A stretch of 39,031 bases of DNA. It comes from CAYVAP01 sp964343195. GTDB taxonomy: Bacteria > Bacteroidota > Bacteroidia > J057. Made by a program: the position numbers and the translations under genes. The stretch covers positions 1-39,031 of the forward strand of contig CAYFIR010000057.1 of NCBI GenBank assembly GCA_964343195.1, given 5' to 3'. The notes beneath the pieces were generated by a model, which was not told the DNA's origin, did not search any database, and saw nothing but the letters and a program-made list of their open reading frames with translations. How positions within the stretch are numbered: position 1 is the first letter of the stretch; each line of letters starts with the position of its first letter. Of the stretch, positions 7,751-16,561 are shown one piece after another.

Positions 7751-9253
7751 ATGGAGAGCCGACGCCCCCCTATCCATATTTTCTGGTTTAAGAGAGACCT
7801 GAGATTGCGCGATCAGCCGGCCCTGCAACGCGCCATCGAAGCAGGGGCTCCCATTTTGATGCTCTACTTTTTCGAGCCATCGCTGATCAAGGGGGATAAA
7901 AGCAAGTACCATGAGCGTCACTGGCGCTTCGTCTGGGAATCTCTCCAGGATCTGAGGCGGCAGTTGGATCCGCATGGTATTCCGCTGTATAGCTGCCATA
8001 CCGAGGTACTTCCCACTCTTGACAAGATCGGGGAACATTACTCCATTCAGGGCATATATTCCCATCAGGAAGTAGGCATCGACCAGACTTTTCAACGCGA
8101 TAAGGAGGTAACCCGATGGTGCCGTCGCCATGGCGTGCACTGGGAGGAAACTCCATACAGCGCGGTTATCCGGGGGCTACAGGGCAGAACCAACTGGCGC
8201 AAGCATCTCTTCGATTTCCTGGAAACCCCACAGGCACAGGTCGACCTCTCTCTTCTGGAACCGGTTGCCCTGACGCCAGAACTGGCAGCCGCCATCGGAG
8301 GTGCTCCGATTCCAGCAGAATGGCAACAACCAGACCCGACCTTCCAACCTGGAGGCGAGACATATGCCTGGCGCTATCTGATGAGTTTCCTCGACAAACG
8401 TTATCCCAATTACCAGAAACACATCTCCAAACCGGAACTGAGCCGTACCAGTTGCGGACGCATCTCCCCATACCTGGCCTGGGGCTGTCTTTCCATGCGA
8501 CAGGTTTTCCAACTGGCAGAAAGCCGTAAGCAGGAGTCTTCTCACCGCCATGCACTCAGCAACTTCCAGTCGCGACTGGTCTGGCGCGATCATTTCATCC
8601 AGAAGTTTGAGTCGGAGTCGTCGATGGAATACCAAAACCAGAATCCGCATTTTGATCAGATCCGACAGGAGTGGAATGAAGGGTACTTCCAGGCCTGGAA
8701 AGAAGGGAAAACCGGCATCCCCATGGTAGATGCCGCCATGCGCTGTGTCAATGCCACGGGCTATCTGAACTTTCGCAGCAGGGCCATGCTGGTGAGCTTT
8801 CTGACCCATCATTTATGGCTGGACTGGCAGCAGGGTGCCCTGCACCTTGGGCAGATGTTTCTCGACTACGAACCGGGGATCCATTATCCGCAGTTCCAGA
8901 TGCAGGCTGGCACTACCGGCATTCATACTGTTCGCATCTATAATCCCATCAAACAGTCGCGGGACCACGATCCAGATGGCATTTTCATCCGAAAATGGGT
9001 ACCCGAACTGGCTGATCTTCCAGATCACCTCATCCATGAGCCCTGGCGCGCCACGCCTATGGAGCAGCAGTTCTATCACTTTAAGGTGGGACAACAGTAC
9101 CCAGGGCCCATAGTGGACCTTGCCAAAACCTCCCGACGGGCTACCGATGTCCTCTGGTACTTGCGTAAGCACCCGGCGGTTATCTGGGAAGGCCACAAAA
9201 TCCGGGCGAAACATGTGAATCCAGATCGAGAGAACTGGTCCAAAATTGACTGA
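7751..9253 (+). CDS. Cryptochrome/DNA photolyase family flavoprotein
   Basis: A 500-residue protein. The N-terminal antenna/alpha-beta domain begins with HIFWFKRDLRLRDQPAL (9-25); the C-terminal FAD domain contains TSCGRISPYLAWGCLSMRQV, WRDHFIQKF, TGIPMVDAAMRC, RIYNPIKQSRDHDPDG and FIRKWVPEL, all hallmark stretches of the family. These enzymes repair UV photoproducts with blue light or act as light sensors. The region that in class I CPD photolyases carries NGGW and the adjacent tryptophan reads YPQFQMQAGTTGIHT here, so this is a different subclass and CPD specificity cannot be assumed. The frame extends 30 codons upstream to a GTG at 7661, but the ATG at 7751 directly precedes the conserved start. 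Confidence 0.9.
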   Translation: MESRRPPIHIFWFKRDLRLRDQPALQRAIEAGAPILMLYFFEPSLIKGDKSKYHERHWRFVWESLQDLRRQLDPHGIPLYSCHTEVLPTLDKIGEHYSIQGIYSHQEVGIDQTFQRDKEVTRWCRRHGVHWEETPYSAVIRGLQGRTNWRKHLFDFLETPQAQVDLSLLEPVALTPELAAAIGGAPIPAEWQQPDPTFQPGGETYAWRYLMSFLDKRYPNYQKHISKPELSRTSCGRISPYLAWGCLSMRQVFQLAESRKQESSHRHALSNFQSRLVWRDHFIQKFESESSMEYQNQNPHFDQIRQEWNEGYFQAWKEGKTGIPMVDAAMRCVNATGYLNFRSRAMLVSFLTHHLWLDWQQGALHLGQMFLDYEPGIHYPQFQMQAGTTGIHTVRIYNPIKQSRDHDPDGIFIRKWVPELADLPDHLIHEPWRATPMEQQFYHFKVGQQYPGPIVDLAKTSRRATDVLWYLRKHPAVIWEGHKIRAKHVNPDRENWSKID

Positions 9254-9370
9254 TCCGGCTAAGTGGCGGTTTGGATTTTTCCTTATCGGCCCCAAACTGG
9301 TCTTTTTGCAACCTGACAACGAAAATCCTGCGTTTGGCCTCGAAACACCAAAACCTAAACAGCCTCTAAA

Positions 9371-9408
9371 AAAGGAATGGCGCAGATGCGAATATCTGCG
9401 CCAGTTTT
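9371..9408. terminator. Bidirectional terminator between photolyase and cyclase genes
   Basis: A 10-bp perfect stem TGGCGCAGAT (9378-9387) / ATCTGCGCCA (9394-9403) with loop GCGAAT. GTTTT follows on the plus strand; on the minus strand TTCC then a run of six T follows (complement of 9369-9377). It sits in the 316-base gap (9254-9569) between convergent genes, in which nothing else was recognised. Confidence 0.75.
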
Positions 9409-9569
9409 GAAGCAATAACTCTCCAGGTACAAGAACTCCAAGGGCTAAAGCTTGGAAATAGGTTTACAAGATTACCAAGAATCCTTCAATTTTTCAGGTT
9501 TCAATCGTTCGGTTAAGGGACTTTTTTATTGGCTATTTGCGTAAGCCCATTCCAATACTGCTCATGCCC

Positions 9570-11363
9570 TTACCGTTTCCTGCCAAAAAGCCGGCGACGC
9601 TTTTTCTTTGGCCCTTCATCTGCCGCCTTTGGGGCACGCTGGGCCACTATCCTGCGGACAAAATACATGTCCACTTCTCCGATGTTTTTGGCGTAATCAC
9701 TCCTTCGTTCCTCAAATTCCACCATGTTGCGGGTAAGCTCAAAAGTGCTAGCTGAAACGTTCACCTTTCCGGCTTCACCTGCTGACTCCATTCTACTGGC
9801 GAGGTTTACCGCCTTACCCCAAATGTCATAGGCATACTTACGCTCGCCTACGACTCCGGCCACGACCTCCCCACTATGGATTCCCAGCCTGAGTTTCCAG
9901 GGAGTCCGGCCCCTACTGATCTGGTCTCTGTTCCAGGCTTTCATGAATTCCTGCATGGCCATTCCGGCGGCGATAGCATTGAGGGCATGGTGTGGATCTT
10001 CTTCTACCAGTCCCGCAGCAGCCATATAGGCATCTCCGATGGTTTTGATCTTTTCCAGCCCAAATTCGGCACTGATCCTATCAAATGCGCCAAATGCTGT
10101 TTTCAACTCTTCCACCAGATCTTCCTCATTCATCTGTTCTGCAATGGAAGAAAATCCAACAAAATCGGTGAAGAGGATGGAGACATTGGGGTGCTTGACC
10201 GGCGCTACCGCATCATGGGTTTTCAGTTCCTCTGCGATGGTGGCTGGGAGAATGTTGAGCAGCAACTTTTCAGAACGCTCCTTCTCGGCGGATAGCAGCT
10301 TATTGGCTTTCTTCCGGGCGTTGCTACGAGCTATCAGGGCAAAAATGATGACAAATGCGACCAGAACTCCACCTGCGCCAGCAATATAAAGCTGTTCCTG
10401 CTCCGCCTGAAACTGCTCCTGCTCTGCCTTGAGGCGGGCTTCCTGTTCCTCCAGGCGCTGGGCACGCTGCTCATTCACTTCGATCTCAGCTTCCTTGGCT
10501 TCAATCTGTGCGGCCTGCGTGGCTACCTGAAGTTCCAGAAGTTCCCGCTCTGAGATCTGGACCAGACGATCTTCTGCAACGGAGGCCAGGCTGTCCTGGG
10601 TAATTTCCAGTTGCTCAGCCTGCATGAAAAGGTCATCCATCAGTTCTTCGACTTCTTCTTCGCTGTCCTCTTTGGCTTCCCGTTCGGCTATCAGTCGGTC
10701 AATGGTCTCGTACTTCCGCTCCATCTCGATGACATAGTCCGACATGTTGGCCTGATTGGCCTGGTCGATGGCATAGCGAAATGCCCGTAAGGCATCCTGA
10801 AGGCGGTCGAGACGCCGGTAGGCTTCGCCTAATGTATTGTAGGCTCGTGCTGCGAGGGCGGGGTCCTTGGCGTGGTTACGGGCATAAATAGCCGCACGGC
10901 GGAGGTTTTCCTCAAACTTTGCGGTGTTACCGACCTGTTCAAAGCACACCCCCAGGGTCTGGTGGTTTTGAGAAAGGGTAACGGCTAATGCCCGACTGGG
11001 ACGCTGCTTGTACAGATCCTGCCGGAAAGCTATTGCGCGTTCCAGATAGGGGATGGCCCGCTGATAGTCACGCCGACGTCGATAGAGCCCCCCCATGTTA
11101 TCAAAAGCCTTGGCACTCAGAGCTCTATCACGTAGTGGCTGCGCCGTTTGGATGGCCTCCTGGGCGAACTGAATGGCCAGTTCACGCTGATTATTTTGTT
11201 CGGCAATCCCCGCTGCTTCAATCTGCAAGTTGACTTTTTGGGTAACGGAAGAGGTAGATTCAATCTCTTCTGTCACCACCGATAGGCTACGCTGACTCCA
11301 ACCCTCCAGCGGCATAGCAAATAAAAGGCTGCCCAACAGGAACAGCCAATAGTGATTTTTCAT
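9570..11363 (-). CDS. TPR-containing membrane adenylate cyclase (class III)
   Basis: A 597-residue protein. Signal peptide 1-24; a periplasmic tetratricopeptide array (about 45-215, e.g. AYNTLGEAYRRLDRLQDALRAF at 174-195 in TPR register); a long coiled coil (about 225-325); one membrane span (about 326-346); a linker helix with LLLNILPATIAEELK; then a class III cyclase domain (about 390-570). Metal aspartates are D400 (LFTDFVGFS) and D444 (KTIGDAYM); the base-selecting residues are K440 and D513 (YDIWG), the lysine/aspartate pair of ATP-using enzymes; the transition-state pair is N520 and R524 (NLASR). This predicts cAMP rather than cGMP production. The tail is very basic (KKKRRRLFGRKR). The probable role is coupling a periplasmic protein interaction to a cytoplasmic second messenger. 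Confidence 0.92.
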   Translation of the reverse strand: MKNHYWLFLLGSLLFAMPLEGWSQRSLSVVTEEIESTSSVTQKVNLQIEAAGIAEQNNQRELAIQFAQEAIQTAQPLRDRALSAKAFDNMGGLYRRRRDYQRAIPYLERAIAFRQDLYKQRPSRALAVTLSQNHQTLGVCFEQVGNTAKFEENLRRAAIYARNHAKDPALAARAYNTLGEAYRRLDRLQDALRAFRYAIDQANQANMSDYVIEMERKYETIDRLIAEREAKEDSEEEVEELMDDLFMQAEQLEITQDSLASVAEDRLVQISERELLELQVATQAAQIEAKEAEIEVNEQRAQRLEEQEARLKAEQEQFQAEQEQLYIAGAGGVLVAFVIIFALIARSNARKKANKLLSAEKERSEKLLLNILPATIAEELKTHDAVAPVKHPNVSILFTDFVGFSSIAEQMNEEDLVEELKTAFGAFDRISAEFGLEKIKTIGDAYMAAAGLVEEDPHHALNAIAAGMAMQEFMKAWNRDQISRGRTPWKLRLGIHSGEVVAGVVGERKYAYDIWGKAVNLASRMESAGEAGKVNVSASTFELTRNMVEFEERRSDYAKNIGEVDMYFVRRIVAQRAPKAADEGPKKKRRRLFGRKR

Positions 11364-11462
11364 TGGGAGTAGATTTAGCGAAATCTGCCCCTAAAACTGC
11401 AAAAGATTCAGCGGATTGAAAAACTTCAAGGATGAAGGAGTGGATTTCTACGGTCAGACGGA

Positions 11463-12539
11463 TCATGATCTGGCCCCGGCTGTAGGCTGGCTGCTCGGGG
11501 TGAAATGCTCGTTGATATATCCAGCCAGCACTTCTACCCAGGGATCCTGGTCGTTAAGGCAGGGAATCATCGTGAATGCACCGCCGCCAGCTTCCTGAAA
11601 CTCCTCCTTACCTTCCATGCCGATTTCTTCGATGGTTTCCAGACAATCTGCGACAAATGCGGGACAGGCTACTTTGAGGTTCTTGACGCCCTTTTTGCCC
11701 AACTCTTCCAGGGTATCATCTGTGGCGGGTTTCAGCCATGGGTCTGGTCCCAGACGAGACTGAAAGGAAACGGTGTATTTATCTTTGGGGATACCCAGTC
11801 GGGCAGCCACCTTGTGCGAGGTCTCCATCACCTGATGCCGATAGCAAACTGCATGGGCAGGTGAGGCTACTTCGCAGCAGTTTTCGACCTTCAGACAGTG
11901 GCAGCCGGTAGGATCGCCCTTTTTGATGTGTCGTTCGGGTACCCCGTGGTAGCTAAAGAGGAAGTGGTCGTAGTCATCTTCCAAATGGGGCTTCATGGTC
12001 TCCACCAGAGCATCAAGATAGGATGCTTCCTCAAAGAAAGGCTCCTGGACCGTCATTTTCAGCTGGGGAAAATGTGCTTTCGCGACTTCCTCTGCCTTTA
12101 CCACTACGGTCTCGTAGGAAGACATGGCGTAGTGGGGGTAAAGGGGCACAAGAAATACTTCTTCCAACTCAGGATGTGCCTCGGTAAGCTTTTTCAGACC
12201 TGCTTCGATAGAGGGATTGCCATAGCGCATGCCCATCTCAACGGGATAGGACACTTGAGTGCGGAGCTTGTCCAAGAGTCGCTCAGTGATTACAATCAGC
12301 GGAGCACCTTCGTCCCACCAGATTTTCTCGTAGGCCGCGGCTGACTTTTTGGGACGTACATTGAGAATGATCCCACGGACTACAAGACTACGCGCCCAGA
12401 AAGGCAGGTCAATCACCCGCTCGTCCATCAGAAACTCATCGAGATAGGGCTTGACGGCCTCAGGAGTAGGGGAATCTGGGGACCCCAGGTTAACGATCAG
12501 AACTGCTTTGGTATGTGAAGATGGAGAGTTCGTACTCAC
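11463..12539 (-). CDS. hemH: Ferrochelatase
   Basis: A 358-residue enzyme inserting ferrous iron into protoporphyrin IX, the last step of haem synthesis by the protoporphyrin-dependent route. The invariant histidine is H198 (in FSYHGVPERH) and the conserved acidic residue E301 (in DCLETIEEIG); the N-terminal VLIVNLGSPDSP is diagnostic. Right after the catalytic histidine lies a cysteine-rich stretch, C213, C215, C221, C222 and C232, with a further C299, so a [2Fe-2S] cluster or metal site is possible, as known for some bacterial ferrochelatases. There is no in-frame ATG at the N-terminus; the start is placed at GTG 12539, with TTG 12548 as the alternative. The cyclase gene begins 99 bases downstream on the same strand. 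Confidence 0.95.
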   Translation of the reverse strand: MSTNSPSSHTKAVLIVNLGSPDSPTPEAVKPYLDEFLMDERVIDLPFWARSLVVRGIILNVRPKKSAAAYEKIWWDEGAPLIVITERLLDKLRTQVSYPVEMGMRYGNPSIEAGLKKLTEAHPELEEVFLVPLYPHYAMSSYETVVVKAEEVAKAHFPQLKMTVQEPFFEEASYLDALVETMKPHLEDDYDHFLFSYHGVPERHIKKGDPTGCHCLKVENCCEVASPAHAVCYRHQVMETSHKVAARLGIPKDKYTVSFQSRLGPDPWLKPATDDTLEELGKKGVKNLKVACPAFVADCLETIEEIGMEGKEEFQEAGGGAFTMIPCLNDQDPWVEVLAGYINEHFTPSSQPTAGARS

Positions 12540-12736
12540 GTATGTCAAAGTTTGAGGTGGATCAATGATTTGTCACAGCTAACCTTCAAGCCATATGGTA
12601 TGTTTCTCCCAACCTGCAATTATCTCTTCATCCAGGCCCGAGGCTAGCCAGGCCGCAAAGTTAACAAATTGATCAGGGTTTGCGATCTCTGCCGGAATGT
12701 CCGATTTTCGGCCTCCCAACCAAAACTAGATTCTCC

Positions 12737-14017
12737 ATGAAAAAAATATGGCTCCTAATCGGGCTCCTGGCCTGGGGGTTGACCCTGCTGGGACAGGACT
12801 CTACCTATCAGATCCGTGTGATGCAGTACAACCTGATGGCCTTCGGCCTGTCGCCAGGCAATGGTTGTACCTTTGATGTCGCCCGATACAGCTCACTGGG
12901 AACGGTGCTCGACCACTATCGTCCGCATTTGCTGGCCGTCAACGAAATTGCGCCAAGCGAACTCTATCGGCAAAATATCATCACCCAGAGCATGAAGTAC
13001 CCCAATAGCATGGAGGCAGCTCCGCTGGTGATGGAGAGGCAGTCCGACCGGACGAGTCTGTTGTATTATGACAGTTCTCTATTTGGCTACCTGGGCACCC
13101 TGCCCTGCCCCAATGATGATTGTGTGCTAAGTAGCGACGGAATCCGCGACATCCTGGTGTACGAGCTATTCTTCAAGCCTTCAGTAGCAAACGGTGGCGA
13201 CACGACCTTTCTCACCCTAATCGTAGCACACTTCAAGGCCAGTGATGGCGCGGGAAATGAAAACCAGCGCAATCAGTCGGCACAGCAAATCATGAGCTGG
13301 ATCAACAACAACGCCAGCGACAAGAACGTGATGCTGCTGGGCGACCTGAATATCGGGTATGCGGGTGAGGCCGCATTTCAGACGCTAATCAACAACAGCA
13401 ACGCAGCCCTTAGCTTCCGAGACCCCATCAACAAGACCACTGGATGGACCGGGGCGGGCAATGCGGCGGTCCATACCCAGTCCACGCGCTCGAGTGGTTC
13501 CGGGTGCTTTGTGGGCGGCGGATTGGACGACCGCTTTGACTTTATCCTCACTTCTGACGAAGTTTTGGATGGCAGCATTGGAGCGCAGTTCCAGGCTGGA
13601 TCATATAAAGCCCTGGGAAATGACGGCTCATTTTACAACCAGTCCATTGGCTGTGCTTCGGGCCTCCCCAATGCCGTCTGCACGGCATTATACAATACTT
13701 CAGACCACCTGCCACTGACCATGACACTGGACATGGTCGGAGCGGGCACCTCCAATATCCTGAGCTGGAGTCAGGAACTAAAAATAGGCCCTCAGCCCAT
13801 GCGAGAGCAATTGCGGGTAGAGGTCACATCTGCCTCAGGTCAGTCGGGGTGGAAAATTGAAATATTTGACCTCATGGGTCGTCTCATGTATCATCAGGAG
13901 GGGGCCCCACAATGGGTTACCGATGTCGAAAACTGGCCCAGCGGTGTCTACCAGCTAAGAGTAAGTGACCCATTGGGCAGGTCCTTCCAACGCAAGCTCC
14001 TCAAGGTGAGTCCTTAA
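12737..14017 (+). CDS. Secreted endonuclease/exonuclease/phosphatase-family protein with T9SS sorting domain
   Basis: A 426-residue protein. Signal peptide 1-20 (ends LTLLGQ). The catalytic fold spans about 25-335 with the expected metal and active-site residues: N32 (MQYNLM), E70 (AVNEIAP), D203 and N205 (LLGDLNIG), D268 (DRFDFIL) and the terminal D323-H324 (TSDHLPLT). The substrate is unknown: DNase I-like nucleases and lipid or sugar phosphatases share these residues. The last 75 residues form a type IX secretion C-terminal sorting domain (IEIFDLMGRLMYHQ, NWPSGVYQLRVSD, RKLLKVSP), so the protein is exported and probably attached to the cell surface. The start at 12737 begins the signal peptide; the frame is open 19 codons further back. 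Confidence 0.88.
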   Translation: MKKIWLLIGLLAWGLTLLGQDSTYQIRVMQYNLMAFGLSPGNGCTFDVARYSSLGTVLDHYRPHLLAVNEIAPSELYRQNIITQSMKYPNSMEAAPLVMERQSDRTSLLYYDSSLFGYLGTLPCPNDDCVLSSDGIRDILVYELFFKPSVANGGDTTFLTLIVAHFKASDGAGNENQRNQSAQQIMSWINNNASDKNVMLLGDLNIGYAGEAAFQTLINNSNAALSFRDPINKTTGWTGAGNAAVHTQSTRSSGSGCFVGGGLDDRFDFILTSDEVLDGSIGAQFQAGSYKALGNDGSFYNQSIGCASGLPNAVCTALYNTSDHLPLTMTLDMVGAGTSNILSWSQELKIGPQPMREQLRVEVTSASGQSGWKIEIFDLMGRLMYHQEGAPQWVTDVENWPSGVYQLRVSDPLGRSFQRKLLKVSP

Positions 14018-14155
14018 ACCTATATGATCCAGGTGGAAAGCGATCACAGACCTGCCCGATCTTTGACCAGGACAGTCTTATCTAGCAATTCTGCCTATCT
14101 TTTCGGAAATTAAGTCAAAACCCAAGCTAATTCCCCCTAATTCAAGAATATTATC

Positions 14156-14974
14156 ATGAACAAGTCTAGAGTTATATCCACAGCCGCACTGGTGTTTGTT
14201 GGATTCCTATTACTCGTCTTCATTACCTCTGGGGCGTTTATCACGATTGATGCCGGAGAAAGAGGTGTCCTATTCCACAAGTTCGGAGATGGTCTGGACA
14301 AGGAAACCATTTACAATCCAGGCTTCCACGTCATCGCTCCCTGGAATACCATGTATCGCTACAATGTACGTGAGGTGCAACTGGAAGAAGAAATGGAAGT
14401 ACTTTCCAGCAACGGGTTGAATATCGTGGTGGACATCACCGTGCGTGTCAACCCCATCCATGAGAAAATCGGCTACCTCCACGAAAACTTTGGGCAGGAC
14501 TACATCACCAGCCTGGTAAGACCTGAGGTTCGATCATCTGTACGGAAAGTGCTGGGGCGATTTACACCTGAGGAACTTTTCTCTACACGACGCGACGAGG
14601 TACAAACACAAATTCAGGACGAGGTTGACAGCGTGTTGCAAATCAATTTTGTAGACCTGCGTGCTACCCTGATCCGAGACATCGAGCTGCCAGACAAGGT
14701 TAAGACCGCCATCGAAGACAAAATCAAGGCAGAGCAAAAGGCCCTCGAGTATGAATATCTGCTGGAGCAGGAGCGCAAGGAAGCCGAGCGTGTGATCATC
14801 GAGGCACAAGCCAAAGCAGATGCAAACCGCATCCTCAACGCTTCGTTGACCGACCGCATCCTTCAGGACAAAGGCATCGAGGCCACCCTGGAACTGGCCA
14901 CTTCGCCCGGTGCCAAAACCGTGATCGTCGGATCTGGCGACAAGGGCATGCCGTTGATCTTTGGCGGAAACTAG
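14156..14974 (+). CDS. Prohibitin-like SPFH/Band 7 membrane protein
   Basis: A 272-residue protein with an N-terminal membrane anchor (about 9-31), an SPFH/prohibitin-homology domain (about 30-195: GERGVLFHKFGDGL, NPGFHVIAPWNTMYRYNVREVQ, VRPEVRSSVRKVLGRF) and a charged coiled coil (about 190-235), ending with VIVGSGDKGMPLIFGGN, the usual ending of bacterial prohibitin homologues. Such proteins form large ring-shaped membrane assemblies that organise microdomains and modulate membrane proteases such as FtsH. It stands alone, followed by a strong terminator at 15073. Confidence 0.92.
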   Translation: MNKSRVISTAALVFVGFLLLVFITSGAFITIDAGERGVLFHKFGDGLDKETIYNPGFHVIAPWNTMYRYNVREVQLEEEMEVLSSNGLNIVVDITVRVNPIHEKIGYLHENFGQDYITSLVRPEVRSSVRKVLGRFTPEELFSTRRDEVQTQIQDEVDSVLQINFVDLRATLIRDIELPDKVKTAIEDKIKAEQKALEYEYLLEQERKEAERVIIEAQAKADANRILNASLTDRILQDKGIEATLELATSPGAKTVIVGSGDKGMPLIFGGN

Positions 14975-15072
14975 TGGAGGTGTATAGGGGAAATAATGGT
15001 TTGGATGCTAAATGCCCGTATTTCCCTTATCCACCATATTTCCCCTGAAAAATAGCATTGTTTCTGGCCTTG

Positions 15073-15112
15073 AGCCGATTCTCCCATCATGGAGAATCGG
15101 CTTTTTGTTTTT
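15073..15112 (+). terminator. Rho-independent terminator after prohibitin gene
   Basis: A 12-bp perfect stem AGCCGATTCTCC (15073-15084) / GGAGAATCGGCT (15091-15102), loop CATCAT, followed by TTTTGTTTTT. A textbook terminator 98 bases beyond the stop codon. Confidence 0.93.
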
Positions 15113-15189
15113 CCCTTTCTTCCCTAACCCGTATTTTGTAAGATGAGTCGGTGGACTCGCAACTACTACCACACGCTAACCAACTTCCC

Positions 15190-16281
15190 ATGAATGACTT
15201 TCTGCCTATCAAGGCCATAGACTACATTGAGTTCTACGTCGGCAACGCCAAGCAGGCGGCCCACTTTTACAAAACGGCCTTTGGATTCCAGTCCTATGCC
15301 TACGCGGGGCCAGAAACGGGTGTACGGGATCGGGCGTCCTACGTGCTGATCCAGGACAAAATCCGTCTGGTGCTGACCACGCCGCTTTCACCTGTCAGCG
15401 AAATTGCCGCTCACATCCATCAGCATGGCGACGGAGTCAAGGCTGTCGCCATGACCGTGCCCGATGCGCAGTCGGCCTACGAAGAAACCACCAAGCGAGG
15501 CGCTCGTCCCTACCTGGAGCCGAGCGATTATGAAGATGCAACTGGCAAAGTAACCATGTCGGGCATCCATACCTTTGGCGACACGGTACACCTCTTTGTG
15601 GAGCGCGAGCAGTACGACGGCACCTTCCTCCCCGGCTATCAACCCTGGGAGAGCAACTACAACCCTCCCTCCGTTGGGCTGCGGTATGTCGATCACATGG
15701 TCGGGAACGTTGGCTGGTTTGAGATGAATAAATGGGTCGACTTCTACGCCAATACCATGGGATTCTCTCAACTGCTTTCCTTTGACGACAAGGACATCTC
15801 CACCGAGTACACCGCCCTCATGTCCAAGGTCATGACCAATGGCACGGGCAAGGTCAAGTTTCCCATCAACGAACCAGCGGAGGGCAAGAAGAAGTCCCAG
15901 ATCGAGGAATACCTGGACTTTTATCAGGGGCCGGGCATCCAGCACATCGCGGTGGGGACTGGCAACGTCATCGAGACGGTCAAGCAGCTTCGCGACCGGG
16001 GGGTGGAGTTCCTCCACGTGCCGACGACCTACTATGATGACCTTGGCGACCGGGTAGGCGATATTGATGAGGAAATAAAGGATCTCCGCGAATTGGGTAT
16101 CCTGGTAGACCGGGATGATGAAGGCTACCTGCTACAAATCTTCACCAAGCCGGTGGAAGATCGCCCGACGCTTTTCTTCGAGATTATCCAGCGCAAGGGA
16201 GCCCGCAGCTTTGGCAAGGGCAACTTCAAGGCGCTGTTCGAAGCCATCGAGCGTGAGCAGGCGCTGAGGGGGAATTTGTAG
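15190..16281 (+). CDS. hppD: 4-hydroxyphenylpyruvate dioxygenase
   Basis: A 363-residue Fe(II) enzyme converting 4-hydroxyphenylpyruvate to homogentisate in tyrosine breakdown. Two vicinal-oxygen-chelate halves are visible; the iron ligands in the C-terminal half are H169 (YVDHMVGNV), H252 (GIQHIAVGT) and E331 (LFFEIIQRKG). The C-terminal GARSFGKGNFKALFEAIEREQ is the family signature helix that closes the active site. The start is set at ATG 15190, which begins the conserved NDFLPIKAIDYIEFYVG; a GTG at 15151 would add 13 unconserved residues. No homogentisate dioxygenase or fumarylacetoacetase gene is adjacent, so the rest of the pathway lies elsewhere. Confidence 0.95.
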   Translation: MNDFLPIKAIDYIEFYVGNAKQAAHFYKTAFGFQSYAYAGPETGVRDRASYVLIQDKIRLVLTTPLSPVSEIAAHIHQHGDGVKAVAMTVPDAQSAYEETTKRGARPYLEPSDYEDATGKVTMSGIHTFGDTVHLFVEREQYDGTFLPGYQPWESNYNPPSVGLRYVDHMVGNVGWFEMNKWVDFYANTMGFSQLLSFDDKDISTEYTALMSKVMTNGTGKVKFPINEPAEGKKKSQIEEYLDFYQGPGIQHIAVGTGNVIETVKQLRDRGVEFLHVPTTYYDDLGDRVGDIDEEIKDLRELGILVDRDDEGYLLQIFTKPVEDRPTLFFEIIQRKGARSFGKGNFKALFEAIEREQALRGNL

Positions 16282-16310
16282 GAAATAATTCGTTCGCAGC
16301 GACATTCACT

Positions 16311-16350
16311 ATGCCTCGCAGGTAATAAAGCCTGCGAGGCATTCTTCTTT
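16311..16350 (+). terminator. Rho-independent terminator after hppD
   Basis: A 12-bp perfect stem ATGCCTCGCAGG (16311-16322) / CCTGCGAGGCAT (16331-16342), loop TAATAAAG, followed by TCTTCTTT, 29 bases after the stop codon. Confidence 0.88.
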
Positions 16351-16505
16351 ATCACCGCCCCCATGCGCTGAGGTGAACCCAGGTATTAATACCTGTTTTA
16401 CTGATGACCGCGATACCAGTGCCAATGTCAACAAAATAAGCGGAGATGACATCCCTCCTACGCGGATTCTCCAGCTTCCCCCTGTTGTAATCAGATACAA
16501 GACAT

Positions 16506-16538
16506 GAGCCTATCATACCCGACCGGGGTGATAGGCTC
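16506..16538. terminator. Hairpin downstream of the secreted repeat protein
   Basis: A 10-bp perfect inverted repeat GAGCCTATCA (16506-16515) / TGATAGGCTC (16529-16538), with a smaller CCC/GGG pairing possible in the loop. It lies 23 bases past the stop of the minus-strand gene ending at 16562. The T-tract is poor on the minus strand, so terminator or mRNA-end stabiliser are both possible. Confidence 0.5.
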
Positions 16539-16561
16539 AAACTCTTTCTCTGCGTATTTCG

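Noticed and set aside
8177..8812. Minus-strand frame across the photolyase gene
   Set aside because: The plus-strand frame has the family motifs; the minus frame has none.
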